This document shows positions 28,584 to 38,256 of a stretch of DNA of 54,757 bases, in pieces (the first letter of the stretch is position 1; the number at the start of each line of letters is the position of its first letter). The stretch is from contig NZ_NRRY01000034.1 in the NCBI RefSeq assembly GCF_016583905.1, positions 1-54,757 of the forward strand, read 5' to 3'. The notes beneath the pieces were generated by a model, which saw only the letters and a list, made by a program, of their open reading frames with translations, did no database searches and was not told where the DNA came from. The DNA comes from Lamprobacter modestohalophilus. GTDB lineage: Bacteria; Pseudomonadota; Gammaproteobacteria; Chromatiales; Chromatiaceae. Both the position numbers and the translations under genes were made by a program.

Positions 28584-29867
28584 TCAGAGAAAATCGGGGA
28601 GTCGATCCGCTAGGGCGTCGATAGCGACGCTGGTCTGTTCGGTCTTGGCGTGCGGATCTTCAGCGGCGCTGACACGCAGCGGCTTGATGCCGATGCGCTG
28701 CTGCGCCAGCTCGTCGTCGCCGAGCACCAACGCGACCTTGGCGCCGCTGCGATCGGCCCGCTTGAATTGGCTCTTGAAGCTGCCGCCGCCGCAGTGACAG
28801 ACCAGCCGCAGCTGGGGCAGCGCATCGCGGATCTGCTCGGCGATCGCCATGGCGGCCGCGCTGGCCTGCTCACCGACTGCGATGAGGTAGGCGTCGACGC
28901 TCGGTGGCGGCTCGGTCTGACTCAGCTCGAGCAGGCGCTCAAGCCCGAGCGCGAAGCCGACGGCCGGCGTGGCCTTGCCGCCGAGCTGCTCGACCAGTCC
29001 GTCATAACGGCCACCGGCGCAGACGGTACCCTGAGCGCCAAGCGCGTCGGTGATCCATTCGAAGACGGTGCGGTTGTAGTAGTCGAGCCCGCGCACCAGC
29101 CGTGGATTGACCTGATAGGCGACGCCCGCCTGCTCAAGTCCGCTACAGAGGGCCTCGAAATGTTCCCGTGATTCGCTGCCGAGGGCATCGGTGAGGCTCG
29201 GGGCCTCGGCGATGAGCTCGGCGAGGTCGGGGTTCTTGGAGTCCAGTACCCGCAGTGGGTTGCTGTCCAGACGGCGGCGGCTGTCGTCATCGAGGCGGTC
29301 TTCGTGCGGGCGCAGGTAGCTCACCAGCTGTTCGCGATAGACCGCGCGCTCGGCGCTGTCGCCGAGACTGTTGATCTCGAGCCGGAGGTCGGTCAGGCCG
29401 AGCGCGTCCCAGAGCCGGCGCGTGAGCAGGATCACCTCGAGGTCAATATCAGGGCCGGTGAGGCCGAAGACCTCGACGCCGATCTGGTGGAACTGACGAT
29501 AGCGTCCGCGCTGTGGGCGCTCGCGGCGGAACATGGGGCCGCGGTACCAGATGCGGCGTGGCTGATCGAGCAGGCCGTGTTCGATGGCGGCACGCACGCA
29601 GCTCGCGGTGCCTTCGGGGCGCAGGCTGAGCTGGTCGCCACCGCGATCCTCGAAGCTGTACATCTCTTTCTCGACGATGTCGGTGACCTCGCCGATCGAG
29701 CGCTTGAATAGCTCGCTCTGCTCGACCAGCGGCGTGCGCATCTCCTTGTAGCCGTAGCCTTCGAGGACGGTGCGGGCGCGGTCCTCGAGCTGCTGCCAGC
29801 GGGCGCTGTCGTCCGGGAGCAGATCGTGCATTCCGCGGATTGCGCGCAGGGGGGTCTGCCTTGCCAT
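28584..29867 (-). CDS. hisS: Histidyl-tRNA synthetase
   Basis: A class II aminoacyl-tRNA synthetase of 427 residues. Visible marks: the start [15 protein letters not shown], motif 2 region [25 protein letters not shown], the histidine-specific [15 protein letters not shown] and [13 protein letters not shown], motif 3 [12 protein letters not shown], and the C-terminal anticodon-binding domain. In most gammaproteobacteria ispG lies immediately upstream; here hisS follows rodZ directly. Confidence 0.97.
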   Translation of the reverse strand: MARQTPLRAIRGMHDLLPDDSARWQQLEDRARTVLEGYGYKEMRTPLVEQSELFKRSIGEVTDIVEKEMYSFEDRGGDQLSLRPEGTASCVRAAIEHGLLDQPRRIWYRGPMFRRERPQRGRYRQFHQIGVEVFGLTGPDIDLEVILLTRRLWDALGLTDLRLEINSLGDSAERAVYREQLVSYLRPHEDRLDDDSRRRLDSNPLRVLDSKNPDLAELIAEAPSLTDALGSESREHFEALCSGLEQAGVAYQVNPRLVRGLDYYNRTVFEWITDALGAQGTVCAGGRYDGLVEQLGGKATPAVGFALGLERLLELSQTEPPPSVDAYLIAVGEQASAAAMAIAEQIRDALPQLRLVCHCGGGSFKSQFKRADRSGAKVALVLGDDELAQQRIGIKPLRVSAAEDPHAKTEQTSVAIDALADRLPDFL

Positions 29868-29912
29868 CAGGTCTATCCTAGTTGCTCTAGCTGGTTGTTC
29901 TACCTGGTTGCT

Positions 29913-31229
29913 CTACTCGGCGTCTGCGTCGGCGCTGGTGTCAGCGCTGGCATCGGTAGTTTCGCGGTTGACTTCGGCCGGGTCGAGCTTGAAGCGGGCC
30001 ACGTTACCACGGGCGACCGAGGTCAAGTCGAAGGGCTGGCCTGCGACGGTGAGCTGGGTGGCTGCGGCGTTGCCGATCACCAGCGAGTAAGGCGGCTCAC
30101 CGGTGAGGGTCTCGCGGCTGTCCCGGTTCATCTCACCGAACAGCAGTACCTTGCCGGTGCTGTCGCGGATATCGACCCAGCAGGGGCCAGTGAAGGCCAG
30201 CTCGACGGCCTGCGAAGTGGAAGCGGCGGCGGCGCTGTCGGTCGCAGCCTCGGCCTCCGACGGTGCATTGGCCGCAGCGTTGTCTACTGTTAGCGATGCG
30301 GTCTGGCGCACGGCGGGGCGTTCTTCCTCTGGGCTCGCGGGCGTCGGTAATGACCCGCTGGCTGGCTGTCGAGTGGAGGTATCGCGTGCTGATGCAGCGG
30401 TCAACGGATCGCGTGCTGTTTCGTCAGTCACGCTTGCGGTCGGCCCGGTTGGTGTTTCCTGGCTCGCTTCACCAAGCTGATCTGAGGTCGAGGGCCGCTG
30501 TTGCGCGTCTTGTCCCCTGACCAGGACGTCGGCGCTTGCGGTTTGCGCTGGTGCAGTGCTGGCCGCTGGCTGAGCGGGCGGCGGCGTTGATGCTGAGCCA
30601 CTGCTGCTCTCTGGCGCCGGGGTGGTCGAGGCCTCGGGTTCCAGGGGCGACGGCTGTTGGCGTGGCTCGTCATCGATCGCTGCACCGGTTGCTGCACCAT
30701 TTTCTGGTCGCGCAGACAGGCGTTCCTCATTGAGGTCGGGTTGTCCGTTGGTCGGTTGACTCGGACCAGGGCGCGAAACCCACCAGCCGTAACCGCCAGC
30801 AGCCAGCGCAAGGACAACCAGTGCTGCGATGAGATAGACCGCTAAGCCACCGCCTTCTGGAGCGTCCTCCTCGCTTTGACTGCTTTCTGCGCGGACGACA
30901 TGTGGCGTTGGGGGCTCGACATTGGGATGCAGGCGGCGAAAGCTCTGGTTCAACGGCTCAGGGTCGAGTCCGACCAGCCTGGCATAGCTGCGGATATAGC
31001 CCGAGACAAAGACAGCGCTTGGCAACTGCTTGTAGTCATCCTGCTCCAGTGCTTCAACCACCTGGGGCGCGATGCGCAGCGAGGTGGCAAGCTGCGAGAT
31101 GTCGAGCTTGCGTGCCTCGCGCGCCTGCCGAAGCTGCTGACCGGGTGAGTCCGTTGCCGATGTGCTCGCGCCGCTGCGGGTGGCGGGCTCGTTAGGGGTG
31201 ATGGCGTCTGCCTCTTCGGCCATGCTCAC
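29913..31229 (-). CDS. rodZ: RodZ-like cell-shape protein
   Basis: RodZ is a bitopic inner-membrane protein that links MreB filaments to the rod-shape machinery. The 438-residue protein has an N-terminal helix-turn-helix (GQQLRQAREARKLDISQLATSLRIAPQVVEALEQDDYKQLPSAVFVSGYIRSYARLVG), one membrane helix (GLAVYLIAALVVLALAAGGYGWWV), a long Ser/Pro/Ala/Thr/Gln-rich linker, and the C-terminal DUF4115 beta domain (VELAFTGPCWVDIRDSTGKVLLFGEMNRDS). The start may be GTG 31229, which overlaps the pilW stop as GTGA, or ATG 31223. Confidence 0.92.
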   Translation of the reverse strand: MSMAEEADAITPNEPATRSGASTSATDSPGQQLRQAREARKLDISQLATSLRIAPQVVEALEQDDYKQLPSAVFVSGYIRSYARLVGLDPEPLNQSFRRLHPNVEPPTPHVVRAESSQSEEDAPEGGGLAVYLIAALVVLALAAGGYGWWVSRPGPSQPTNGQPDLNEERLSARPENGAATGAAIDDEPRQQPSPLEPEASTTPAPESSSGSASTPPPAQPAASTAPAQTASADVLVRGQDAQQRPSTSDQLGEASQETPTGPTASVTDETARDPLTAASARDTSTRQPASGSLPTPASPEEERPAVRQTASLTVDNAAANAPSEAEAATDSAAAASTSQAVELAFTGPCWVDIRDSTGKVLLFGEMNRDSRETLTGEPPYSLVIGNAAATQLTVAGQPFDLTSVARGNVARFKLDPAEVNRETTDASADTSADADAE

Positions 31230-31993
31230 AGTTCGATTACCTCGGGCGAATGGGGATAGCGTTTGCGTAAGGCCTGCTCGAGTGTGCGAGCGAGCGTTGC
31301 GTTGCCGAGCTGACGCTCGATCCGCGCGGCGAGCAAGAGTGCCTCTGCAGAGACCTCGCCGGTGCGAGAATAACGCGTCATCAAAGATCGTGCGCTCTGA
31401 TAATCGCCGCGCTGGTAGGCGAGCTTGGACAATTCGAGGAGTGCGGGGGCAAAGTTTGGGTTGCGTTCCAGCGCTTGACGCAGATAGCGCTCGACATCGC
31501 CGCGCCGACCGGCCCGGCGGGAGCAGTCGGCGGCATTCATGAGTGCCACCTCGGGTCCCTGATAGAGTGGGTCGGCCAGCGCGGTTTGTATCTCGCGCAG
31601 TCCTGCGTCGTATTGACCCTCAGCGCAGAGCACGGCGCCCCAGGCATTGCGATAATCCGGGTTTTTCGGGGCTCGCTCAACCGCTTCAGCGAATTCGCGT
31701 TGCGCCTGCTTCCGGTCGCCCAGGCGCTCGTAGACGATGGCGAGGATGTAGTGTGCACGCGCGCTCTTACGATCGGCGGCTACCGCCTGCTGGGCGCGTC
31801 CGAGTGCCGTGTCGAGCTGACCGCGCTGAATGTACTCGGTGGCGAGGTCGACATAAAGGTCTGCTGGGCTTTCGCCCTCCGGGACATCGCTACGCTTCTC
31901 GGCGCTGCCGGCGCATCCGGCGAGTGATAGCGCGAGTGCGAGTGCGCTGAGGGTGGGGACGAACGCCGACCAGCGGCGGGTTGTCGGTTGCAT
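31226..31993 (-). CDS. pilW: Type IV pilus biogenesis lipoprotein PilW/PilF (TPR)
   Basis: PilW (PilF in Pseudomonas) is an outer-membrane TPR lipoprotein that helps assemble PilQ secretin. From ATG 31993 the protein has a lipoprotein signal (LSALALALSLAGC) and six TPR-like units (ADLYVDLATEYIQRGQLDTALGRAQQAVAADRKSARAHYILAIVYERLGDRKQAQREFAEAVERAP...). The longer frame to 32089 runs into rlmN and would bury the signal peptide. It sits between rlmN and rodZ, its usual place. Confidence 0.93.
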   Translation of the reverse strand: MQPTTRRWSAFVPTLSALALALSLAGCAGSAEKRSDVPEGESPADLYVDLATEYIQRGQLDTALGRAQQAVAADRKSARAHYILAIVYERLGDRKQAQREFAEAVERAPKNPDYRNAWGAVLCAEGQYDAGLREIQTALADPLYQGPEVALMNAADCSRRAGRRGDVERYLRQALERNPNFAPALLELSKLAYQRGDYQSARSLMTRYSRTGEVSAEALLLAARIERQLGNATLARTLEQALRKRYPHSPEVIEL

Positions 31994-32009
31994 CAGGGAT
32001 GGCGCTGTA

Positions 32010-33116
32010 TCAGAGACCAATGCTGACAGGAATCTGGGCCCCTGCACGCGGCAGTCGACGGTTCTGGACCTGGCCAACGAGTTGGCCACAGGCGGCTGCG
32101 ATCTCTTCGCCGCGCGTCTTGCGCGTCGTGGCGACGAGGCCAGAGCGTTTCAGCCGTTGCCGAAAGGCCTCGATCCGCTCCGGGTCGCTGGTCTCGAAGC
32201 CGCTGTTGGGGAAGGGGTTGAACGGGATCAGATTGACCTTCGAGGGCGTTCCCTCGAGCAGCCGGATCAGCGCCTTTGCCTGCCGGTCGCTGTCGTTGAC
32301 GTCCTTGAGCATCACGTATTCCCAGGTGATGCGCCGGCGCGGCTCGCCACGTAAATAGGCCTTGCAGGCCGGGATGAGCTGCTCAAGCGGGTATTTGCGG
32401 TTGATCGGGACAATCTGGTCGCGCAGTTCATTGTCGGGTGCATGCAGTGAGACCGCGAGCGAGACCTCGCTGACCTCGGCCAGACGATAGATGTTGGGCA
32501 CGATCCCGGAGGTCGAGAGGGTGACCCTGCTCTTGGCCAGCATGTAGGCGAAATCGTCCTGCATGATCGCCATCGCCTTGACCACGGCATCGAAATTGGC
32601 CAGCGGCTCGCCCATGCCCATCATGACGATGTTGGTCGGTGGCTTGCCGAGGGCACGGGTCGCGTGCCAGACCTGGCCGATGATCTCGCCGGTGCTCAGG
32701 TTGCGGCTAAAGCCCTGGCGTGCCGTGGCGCAGAAGCGGCAGTCGAGCGCGCAGCCGACCTGCGACGAGACGCAGAGCGTGCTGCGGCTCTCTTCCGGGA
32801 TGTAGACGGTCTCGACGCGCTGTCCATCGTGCAGGTCGAGCAGCCATTTGATGGTGCCGTCGGCGGAGGGTTTCTCGACCGCGACGCGCGGAAGATCGAT
32901 CCGCGTCTCGGCGGCCAGGCGTTCGCGCAGTGCCTTGGAGAGGTCAGACATCGCGTCGAGCTCTGAGACGCCGTGCTTGTGCAGCCAGCGGAAGAGGTTG
33001 CGACCATGAAAGGGTTTGAAGCCCCAGCCAGCCGCGAGCGCCTCGAAGCCCGGCCGGTCGAGGTCGAGCAGCGGGATACGGAGGTCCGGACTGGTGCGAG
33101 GTTCGGTTTGCATCAT
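32010..33116 (-). CDS. rlmN: 23S rRNA (A2503-C2)/tRNA (A37-C2) methyltransferase RlmN
   Basis: RlmN is a radical-SAM enzyme methylating A2503 of 23S rRNA and A37 of some tRNAs. It has the cluster motif CALDCRFCATARQGFSRN, the SAM-binding MGMGEPLANFDAV, the substrate region TWEYVMLKDVND, and near the C-terminus the catalytic Cys in EEIAAACGQL. The first in-frame ATG pair is 33116/33113, giving MQTEPRTSPDLRIPLLDLDRPG. A TTG at 33242 would add ~42 residues with no family likeness. It follows ndk, as usual. Confidence 0.95.
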   Translation of the reverse strand: MMQTEPRTSPDLRIPLLDLDRPGFEALAAGWGFKPFHGRNLFRWLHKHGVSELDAMSDLSKALRERLAAETRIDLPRVAVEKPSADGTIKWLLDLHDGQRVETVYIPEESRSTLCVSSQVGCALDCRFCATARQGFSRNLSTGEIIGQVWHATRALGKPPTNIVMMGMGEPLANFDAVVKAMAIMQDDFAYMLAKSRVTLSTSGIVPNIYRLAEVSEVSLAVSLHAPDNELRDQIVPINRKYPLEQLIPACKAYLRGEPRRRITWEYVMLKDVNDSDRQAKALIRLLEGTPSKVNLIPFNPFPNSGFETSDPERIEAFRQRLKRSGLVATTRKTRGEEIAAACGQLVGQVQNRRLPRAGAQIPVSIGL

Positions 33117-33266
33117 TCGGGTCGTATCGCGGGTCGAATCGTCGGCGTGCTCTAGGCGGGGCTGGATGTCGGTGCAGGCGGTTGGCGTCGGCTCGCGCTT
33201 GCCGAGACTGCCGGCATGGATGCCGATAGCCTCTTCCGGCAAGTCGCTCGCTCGCCTGGCTGCGGC

Positions 33267-33695
33267 TCAGCGTGTGCGCTTGCAGATGCCGTCTGGGAAG
33301 AAGAAGCCGATCTCGCGCTCGGCGGTCTCCGGCGCATCGGACCCGTGCACGGCGTTTTCGGTGAAGGAGTCGGCGAAGTCAGCGCGGATGGTGCCAGGCG
33401 CGGCGTTGGCCGGGTTGGTGGCGCCCATCAGCTCACGGTTCTTGGCGATGGCGTCCTCACCCTGCAGGGCCATGACCAGGACCGGGCCGGAGGTCATGAA
33501 GCCGACCAGCTCATCGAAGAAGCCCTTGCCCTGGTGCTCGGCATAGAAAGCGCTGGCCTGCTCGAGGCTCATGTGTAGCATGCGGGCGGCGACGATCTGC
33601 AGGCCGGCTTGCTCGAAGCGGCCGCAGATGGCGCCGATCGCGTTCTTGGCAACGGCATTGGGTTTGATGATGGAGAGCGTGAGCTGCTCGGCCAT
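33267..33695 (-). CDS. ndk: Nucleoside diphosphate kinase
   Basis: Ndk transfers the gamma phosphate between nucleoside di- and triphosphates through a phosphohistidine. The 142-residue protein is canonical: [17 protein letters not shown] at the start, [44 protein letters not shown], and [20 protein letters not shown] with the catalytic His. It leads the ndk-rlmN-pilW-rodZ block. Confidence 0.97.
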   Translation of the reverse strand: MAEQLTLSIIKPNAVAKNAIGAICGRFEQAGLQIVAARMLHMSLEQASAFYAEHQGKGFFDELVGFMTSGPVLVMALQGEDAIAKNRELMGATNPANAAPGTIRADFADSFTENAVHGSDAPETAEREIGFFFPDGICKRTR

Positions 33696-33825
33696 GGGAA
33701 CTCCTAAAGGGGTTGTCCGATGCCTGGATGCGGCGTTGAAGCCGGCTCGGGCACTCGGTGCAGATGAAGGTGACAGCCCCCTATAGTAACTGGAGATGCG
33801 GCTCCAAATCTATGGCTCGCGTTGC

Positions 33826-34650
33826 TCAATGCTTACACGAGCGGTGGCTGATGCGCGCCTCTCGATCGACTGTCGCCTCGTCCATCGCGGCCAGTGCATC
33901 GAGGAATTGAACCGCGAAGCTGCCGGGTCCTTGCGCCTGTTGGGCTGCCTGTTGCCCGGCTAGGCCGTAGTAGGCGAGGGCGCTGACAGTACCTTCGAAC
34001 GGCTCGGCTCCGGCACCTAAGAACGCGCCGATGACGCCGGTGAGCGCGCAGCCGAGCGCGGTGACGCGGGGCATCAACGGATGTCCGTTGTCGATCATTG
34101 CGATCTGCTCGCCATCGCAAACGAGGTCGCGCGGGCCGGTCACCGCGATAATGGCGCCCGTCGACCTGGCGAGTTGCTGTGCTGCGGCCTCGGCATGTTC
34201 GATCGAGTCGGTGGCGTCGACCCCCTTGCCGCCTCCTGCGGTGGGGTTTTGATCATCAATTACGGCGTTCAGTGCGATGATTTCAGAGGCGTTACCACGG
34301 ATGACCGTTGGCCTGAGATTAGCCAGCCGGCGCGCGGCTTGGCGACGAAATGCAGTGGCGCCGACCGCGACGGGGTCGAGCACCCAGGGTGTCCCCGCGC
34401 GATTGGCCGCATGCGCAGCCTCGCCCATCGCGCCGAGCCAGTCGATCGATGGCGTGCCGATGTTGATGGTCAGTGCGCTCGCCAAGCTGGCGAGCTCAGC
34501 GGCCTCTTCGCGCGCATGCGCCATGGCTGGTGAGGCACCGATGGCGAGCAGCACGTTGGCCATGGTCTGCATGGCAACATAGTTGGTGATGTTGTGCACG
34601 AGCGGGGCGTTGGCGCGCACGTGGGCGAGGGTGACGCTGGGGTTGATCAT
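33826..34650 (-). CDS. thiM: Hydroxyethylthiazole kinase
   Basis: ThiM phosphorylates 4-methyl-5-(2-hydroxyethyl)thiazole in thiamine salvage. The 274-residue protein has the family opening PLVHNITNYVAMQTMANVLLAIGASPAMAHA, NIGTPS, WVLDPVAVGAT, VIRGNASEIIAL, KGVDATDSIEHAE, and the active-site region ALGCALTGVIGAF. No thiD or thiE follows and no TPP riboswitch motifs were seen upstream. A tiny membrane-peptide ORF precedes it by 14 bp. Confidence 0.95.
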   Translation of the reverse strand: MINPSVTLAHVRANAPLVHNITNYVAMQTMANVLLAIGASPAMAHAREEAAELASLASALTINIGTPSIDWLGAMGEAAHAANRAGTPWVLDPVAVGATAFRRQAARRLANLRPTVIRGNASEIIALNAVIDDQNPTAGGGKGVDATDSIEHAEAAAQQLARSTGAIIAVTGPRDLVCDGEQIAMIDNGHPLMPRVTALGCALTGVIGAFLGAGAEPFEGTVSALAYYGLAGQQAAQQAQGPGSFAVQFLDALAAMDEATVDREARISHRSCKH

Positions 34651-34664
34651 GTCGGGGTCAGCCT

Positions 34665-34739
34665 TTATGCAAGATAAAGCCAGATGGCGAAGCCGATAAA
34701 GGCCATGAACTTGATGGCGGCGAGTCGATTTTCTTTCAT
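34665..34739 (-). CDS. Possible 24-aa membrane micropeptide ahead of thiM
   Basis: ATG 34739 opens MKENRLAAIKFMAFIGFAIW followed by LYLA and a stop, i.e. two positive/polar residues and one hydrophobic helix. It ends 14 bp before thiM on the same strand, so it could be a small membrane protein or a translated leader. The Shine-Dalgarno candidate (GGAG, ~12 bp away) is weak. Coding status is unproven. Confidence 0.3.
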   Translation of the reverse strand: MKENRLAAIKFMAFIGFAIWLYLA

Positions 34740-35017
34740 GCTGCGATCTTGCTCCGAATCTTGCTCCGAAACAGTTGCTGTATCGTCGCGAGCGTCACGC
34801 CGGCGCTGGACACCTAATGGCAACTCTTTATGTGGGCGATAGCCTGAGGTGATGGTCGTCAAGGCTGGACTGCGGGCCAATTGCTAAAGTGCAGTGCTGA
34901 TGATTGTGCCGATCTTGCTGCAGTGCACAAATCGCAGTAAGCTGCCCGCAGGCAATGGCCCTACTGGCCACAAGTGTATTGACGTTCGTTGAAGAATCTG
35001 GGGTTCAGATGGGGACA

Positions 35018-35599
35018 ATGACAGAGTACGCGCTGATCTTGGTCAGCACGGTGTTGGTCAACAACTTCGTGTTGGTCAAGTTTTTAGGGCTCTGTCCGTT
35101 TATGGGGGTCTCGAAGAAGCTCGAGACCGCGATCGGCATGGGCTTTGCGACGACCTTCGTCCTGACCCTTGCCGCCGTGACGACCTGGATCGTCAATACC
35201 TATCTGCTCGTGCCGCTCGGCATCGAATATCTGCGCACCATTGCCTTTATCCTCGTGATTGCGGTGGTGGTGCAGTTCACCGAGACGGTCATGCACAAGA
35301 CCAGCCCGGTGCTCTACCAGGTGCTGGGTATCTTTCTGCCGTTGATCACCACGAACTGCGCCGTACTGGGTGTTGCGTTGCTCAACCTGCAGGAGGAGCG
35401 CGGCTTTCTTGAGTCCGCACTTTACGGTTTTGGCGCCGCCATCGGCTTCTCGCTGGTGCTGGTGCTGTTTGCCGCGATGCGTGAGCGGGTCGCAGTTGCC
35501 GACGTGCCGGAGCCATTCCAGGGCAGTGCCATCGCGATGGTAACGGCGGGTCTGATGTCCCTGGCTTTCATGGGGTTTGCCGGCCTGGTTTCCGTTTAA
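35018..35599 (+). CDS. rnfA: Ion-translocating oxidoreductase subunit RnfA
   Basis: RnfA is one of the two homologous six-helix subunits that form the ion path of the Rnf complex, which moves electrons between ferredoxin and NAD+. The ATG at 35018 gives the family start [34 protein letters not shown]. The Cys in GLCPFMG and the one in [10 protein letters not shown] ligate the intramembrane [2Fe-2S] cluster in solved Rnf structures, and both are present. It opens rnfABCDGE and is divergent from thiM. An imperfect inverted repeat (GATTGTGC / GCACAAATC, 34902-34932) lies in the upstream region. Confidence 0.96.
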   Translation: MTEYALILVSTVLVNNFVLVKFLGLCPFMGVSKKLETAIGMGFATTFVLTLAAVTTWIVNTYLLVPLGIEYLRTIAFILVIAVVVQFTETVMHKTSPVLYQVLGIFLPLITTNCAVLGVALLNLQEERGFLESALYGFGAAIGFSLVLVLFAAMRERVAVADVPEPFQGSAIAMVTAGLMSLAFMGFAGLVSV

Positions 35600-35701
35600 G
35601 CTGAGCGACTCAGGGTAATCAAGCAACGGGGTGGAGGCGATCAGTGTTGCCGCTGCGGATGGGTCAGCGACCCGTGGATGCCGCCCCAGGAGAAGATTGA
35701 G

Positions 35702-36292
35702 ATGTTGATAGCAATCGCGGCGATAGCAGGCTTGGCCGTTGGCTTCGGGCTGCTGCTCGGGTACTCGGCGATTCGTTTCCGCGTCGAGGGCGACCCGATT
35801 GCCGATCAGGTTGACGCCCTGCTGCCGCAGAGTCAGTGCGGCCAGTGCGGTTATCCGGGCTGCCGGCCTTATGCTGAGGCTGTGGCGGCCGGCGAGGCGG
35901 AGATCAATCTCTGCGCGCCGGGCGGTGAGGGGACGATGCTCGCGATCGCTGATCTGCTCGGGCGCGAGCCGGTCGAGGTGGGTGAGATCGAAGAGACGCC
36001 GAAGCAGGTTGCTGTGATCGACGAGCAGACCTGTATCGGCTGCACCAAGTGTCTGCAGTCTTGCCCCGTCGATGCCATCGTCGGCGCTGCGAAGCAGCTG
36101 CATGGCATCATTGCCAGCGAATGCACTGGCTGCGGTCTCTGCATCGCCCCATGTCCGGTTGACTGTATCCATTTAGAGCCGCTGCCAGAGACGGTCTCGA
36201 CCTGGAAATGGCCCTATCCGACGCTACTGCGCCAGCCGGTTGTGCTGCCGCCAGCGTCCGAGCTGCTGCCGGAGCATCGCGAGGCGGCTTGA
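35702..36292 (+). CDS. rnfB: Rnf electron transport complex subunit RnfB
   Basis: RnfB is a membrane-anchored ferredoxin-like subunit that passes electrons into Rnf. From ATG 35702 (AGGAG 9 bp upstream) the protein has an N-terminal helix ([20 protein letters not shown]), an Fe-S domain (CGQCGYPGC plus a downstream Cys in INLCAPGG), and two 4Fe-4S motifs ([28 protein letters not shown]). The ~100-bp gap behind rnfA and a 150-bp gap ahead of rnfC with a hairpin are wider than elsewhere in the operon. Confidence 0.96.
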   Translation: MLIAIAAIAGLAVGFGLLLGYSAIRFRVEGDPIADQVDALLPQSQCGQCGYPGCRPYAEAVAAGEAEINLCAPGGEGTMLAIADLLGREPVEVGEIEETPKQVAVIDEQTCIGCTKCLQSCPVDAIVGAAKQLHGIIASECTGCGLCIAPCPVDCIHLEPLPETVSTWKWPYPTLLRQPVVLPPASELLPEHREAA

Positions 36293-36334
36293 GGCCACTT
36301 AAGGCGGCCACTTAAGGTCCGCTAGTCATGTCCA

Positions 36335-36368
36335 AGAGCGCGCTGCCTGAAGCTCCGAGGCGCGCTCT
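36335..36368 (+). other. Perfect hairpin in the rnfB-rnfC gap
   Basis: AGAGCGCGC (36335-36343) pairs with GCGCGCTCT (36360-36368). No T-run follows, so it is not a classical terminator. It may stabilise or process the rnf mRNA. A short duplication (gccacttaagg twice, ~36293-36318) lies just before it. Confidence 0.4.
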
Positions 36369-36441
36369 CCGCCCGATGCTTGGCTCTTCAGCCGAGCCTC
36401 GATCGCACAAACAGTCCGAAACAACCGACTAGATTTATCCG

Positions 36442-38256
36442 ATGTCAGGTCTCAGATCGCTCCTCACTGGTGGTCAGCGCAAGCTGTGGCATTTCCACGG
36501 CGGTGTCCATCTGCCCGATGAAAAGACGTTGTCGAACGGCTGTCCGGTCGCCGCTGCGCCACTTCCCGCTCAGCTGGTGCTGCCGCTGCAGCAACATATT
36601 GGCGCGCCGGCGCGCTGTCGCGTCTCGGTTGGCGATCAGGTGCTGAAAGGGCAGCTCATCGCCGAGCCGCAAGGCTATATCAGCGCGCCTGTGCATGCGT
36701 CGAGCTCGGGCACCGTGATCGCGATTGAAGCGCGGCCGATCCCGCATCCGTCAGGGCTGAGTGCGCCTTGCGTGGTGATCGAGACCGATGGTGAGGAGCG
36801 CTGGGCGGAGCTGCCAGCGCCGCTGGCTGCGTCCGCGGCGGAGCTTGACGCCTGCGATCCGGCGGCGTTGCGCGAGCGTATCCGTGCGAGTGGCATCGTC
36901 GGCATGGGCGGTGCGTCCTTCCCGACCAACGTGAAGCTGAATCCGGGCAAGGATCAGCCGATCGACACGGTCATCATCAATGGTGCCGAGTGCGAGCCCT
37001 ATATCACCTGCGATGATCTGCTGATGCGCGAGCGCGCTGCCGACATTGTCGACGGCGTGCGTGTGATGCTGCATTTGGTCCAGGCCAAGCGGGCGCTGAT
37101 CGGCGTTGAAGATAATAAGCCTGAGGCGGCGACTGCACTCAACAGCGCGATCGCTGAGGCTGGGGTTGGCGATCGGGTCGAGGTGGTGGTGATTCCCACC
37201 CTGTATCCGAGCGGTGGCGAGAAGCAGCTGATCCGCATCTTGACCGGCAAGGAGGTGCCGAGCCATGGCATTCCGGCCCAGATCGGCATCGTCTGCCAGA
37301 ACGTTGGTACGGCCGCTGCGGTGGCTGATGCGGTCTTGCGCGGACAGCCGCTGATCGAGCGTCTGGTGACCGTGACTGGGCGGGGTGTGGTCGAGCCGCG
37401 GAATTATCGGGTGCCGATCGGGATCTCTGCCGAGGCGTTGATTGCCGCGAGCGGCGGTTATAGCGGCGAGCTTGCGAAGCTTGTCGCCGGTGGTCCGATG
37501 ATGGGCTTCCGGCTCGATACTGATCTGGTCCCAATCACCAAGGCGACCAACTGTCTGCTGGCGCTCACGCCCGCCGAGAGTCCCGATCCGGGAGCCCCGC
37601 TGCCCTGCATCCGCTGTGGGCGTTGTGCCGAGGTCTGCCCGGCCAATCTCTTGCCGCAGCAGCTCTATTGGCATGCGCGTGCAAAAGAGCTGGATAAGGT
37701 GCAGGACTACAATCTATTCGACTGCATCGAATGTGGCTGCTGCGCGCATGTCTGCCCGTCGCACATCCCGCTGGTGCAGTACTACCGTTTCGCCAAGACC
37801 GAGAGCTGGACGCGCGAGCAGGAGAAGCGTGCCGCGGATCATGCGCGTGAGCGCCATGCGGCGCGTGAGGCCCGGCTCGAGCGCCAGGAGCGCGAGCGGA
37901 AGGCGAAGCTGCGGAAGAAGAAAGAGGCCGTCGCTGCGGGTGGCGCCAAGCCGGCTGCTGCTGGTGCTAAACCTGCTCCTGCTGGCACCAAGCCGGCTGC
38001 TGCTAATGCTAAACCTGCCCCTGATGGCGCCCAACCGACTCCTGACGCTAATGCGAAGCCGCAGGCGGATACGGCGGATAAACAGGCCTTGATTGAGGCG
38101 GCGCGTCGTCGTGCTGCGGAGAAGAAGGCGATGCTGGCAAAGGCTCAAGAGACGACAGCGACGCCTGTCGATCAGCAGGCGCCTGTTCAGGGCGATGCAG
38201 CCGCAACCACGAAACGAGCCCAGCCGCGTGAGGCGGTTGCGGCTGATCAGGAGTAA
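36442..38256 (+). CDS. rnfC: Rnf electron transport complex subunit RnfC
   Basis: RnfC is the peripheral NADH-interacting flavo-iron-sulfur subunit. The 604-residue protein shows FHGGVHLPDEKTLS, the NADH/FMN domain (GIVGMGGASFPTNVKL, IDTVIINGAECEPYITCDD), and two 4Fe-4S motifs (CIRCGRCAEVCPANLLPQ, CIECGCCAHVCPSHIPL). A charged helix (EKRAADHARERHAAREARLERQERERKAKLRKKKEAVA) and a Lys-Pro-Ala tail of ~50 residues in imperfect AAGAKPAPAGTKP repeats follow; such tails vary among gammaproteobacteria. It overlaps rnfD as TAATG. Confidence 0.96.
   Translation: MSGLRSLLTGGQRKLWHFHGGVHLPDEKTLSNGCPVAAAPLPAQLVLPLQQHIGAPARCRVSVGDQVLKGQLIAEPQGYISAPVHASSSGTVIAIEARPIPHPSGLSAPCVVIETDGEERWAELPAPLAASAAELDACDPAALRERIRASGIVGMGGASFPTNVKLNPGKDQPIDTVIINGAECEPYITCDDLLMRERAADIVDGVRVMLHLVQAKRALIGVEDNKPEAATALNSAIAEAGVGDRVEVVVIPTLYPSGGEKQLIRILTGKEVPSHGIPAQIGIVCQNVGTAAAVADAVLRGQPLIERLVTVTGRGVVEPRNYRVPIGISAEALIAASGGYSGELAKLVAGGPMMGFRLDTDLVPITKATNCLLALTPAESPDPGAPLPCIRCGRCAEVCPANLLPQQLYWHARAKELDKVQDYNLFDCIECGCCAHVCPSHIPLVQYYRFAKTESWTREQEKRAADHARERHAAREARLERQERERKAKLRKKKEAVAAGGAKPAAAGAKPAPAGTKPAAANAKPAPDGAQPTPDANAKPQADTADKQALIEAARRRAAEKKAMLAKAQETTATPVDQQAPVQGDAAATTKRAQPREAVAADQE

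Noticed and set aside
34651-34900. TPP riboswitch upstream of thiM
   Set aside because: The conserved CTGAGA and the downstream TPP-helix motif were not found on the minus strand.
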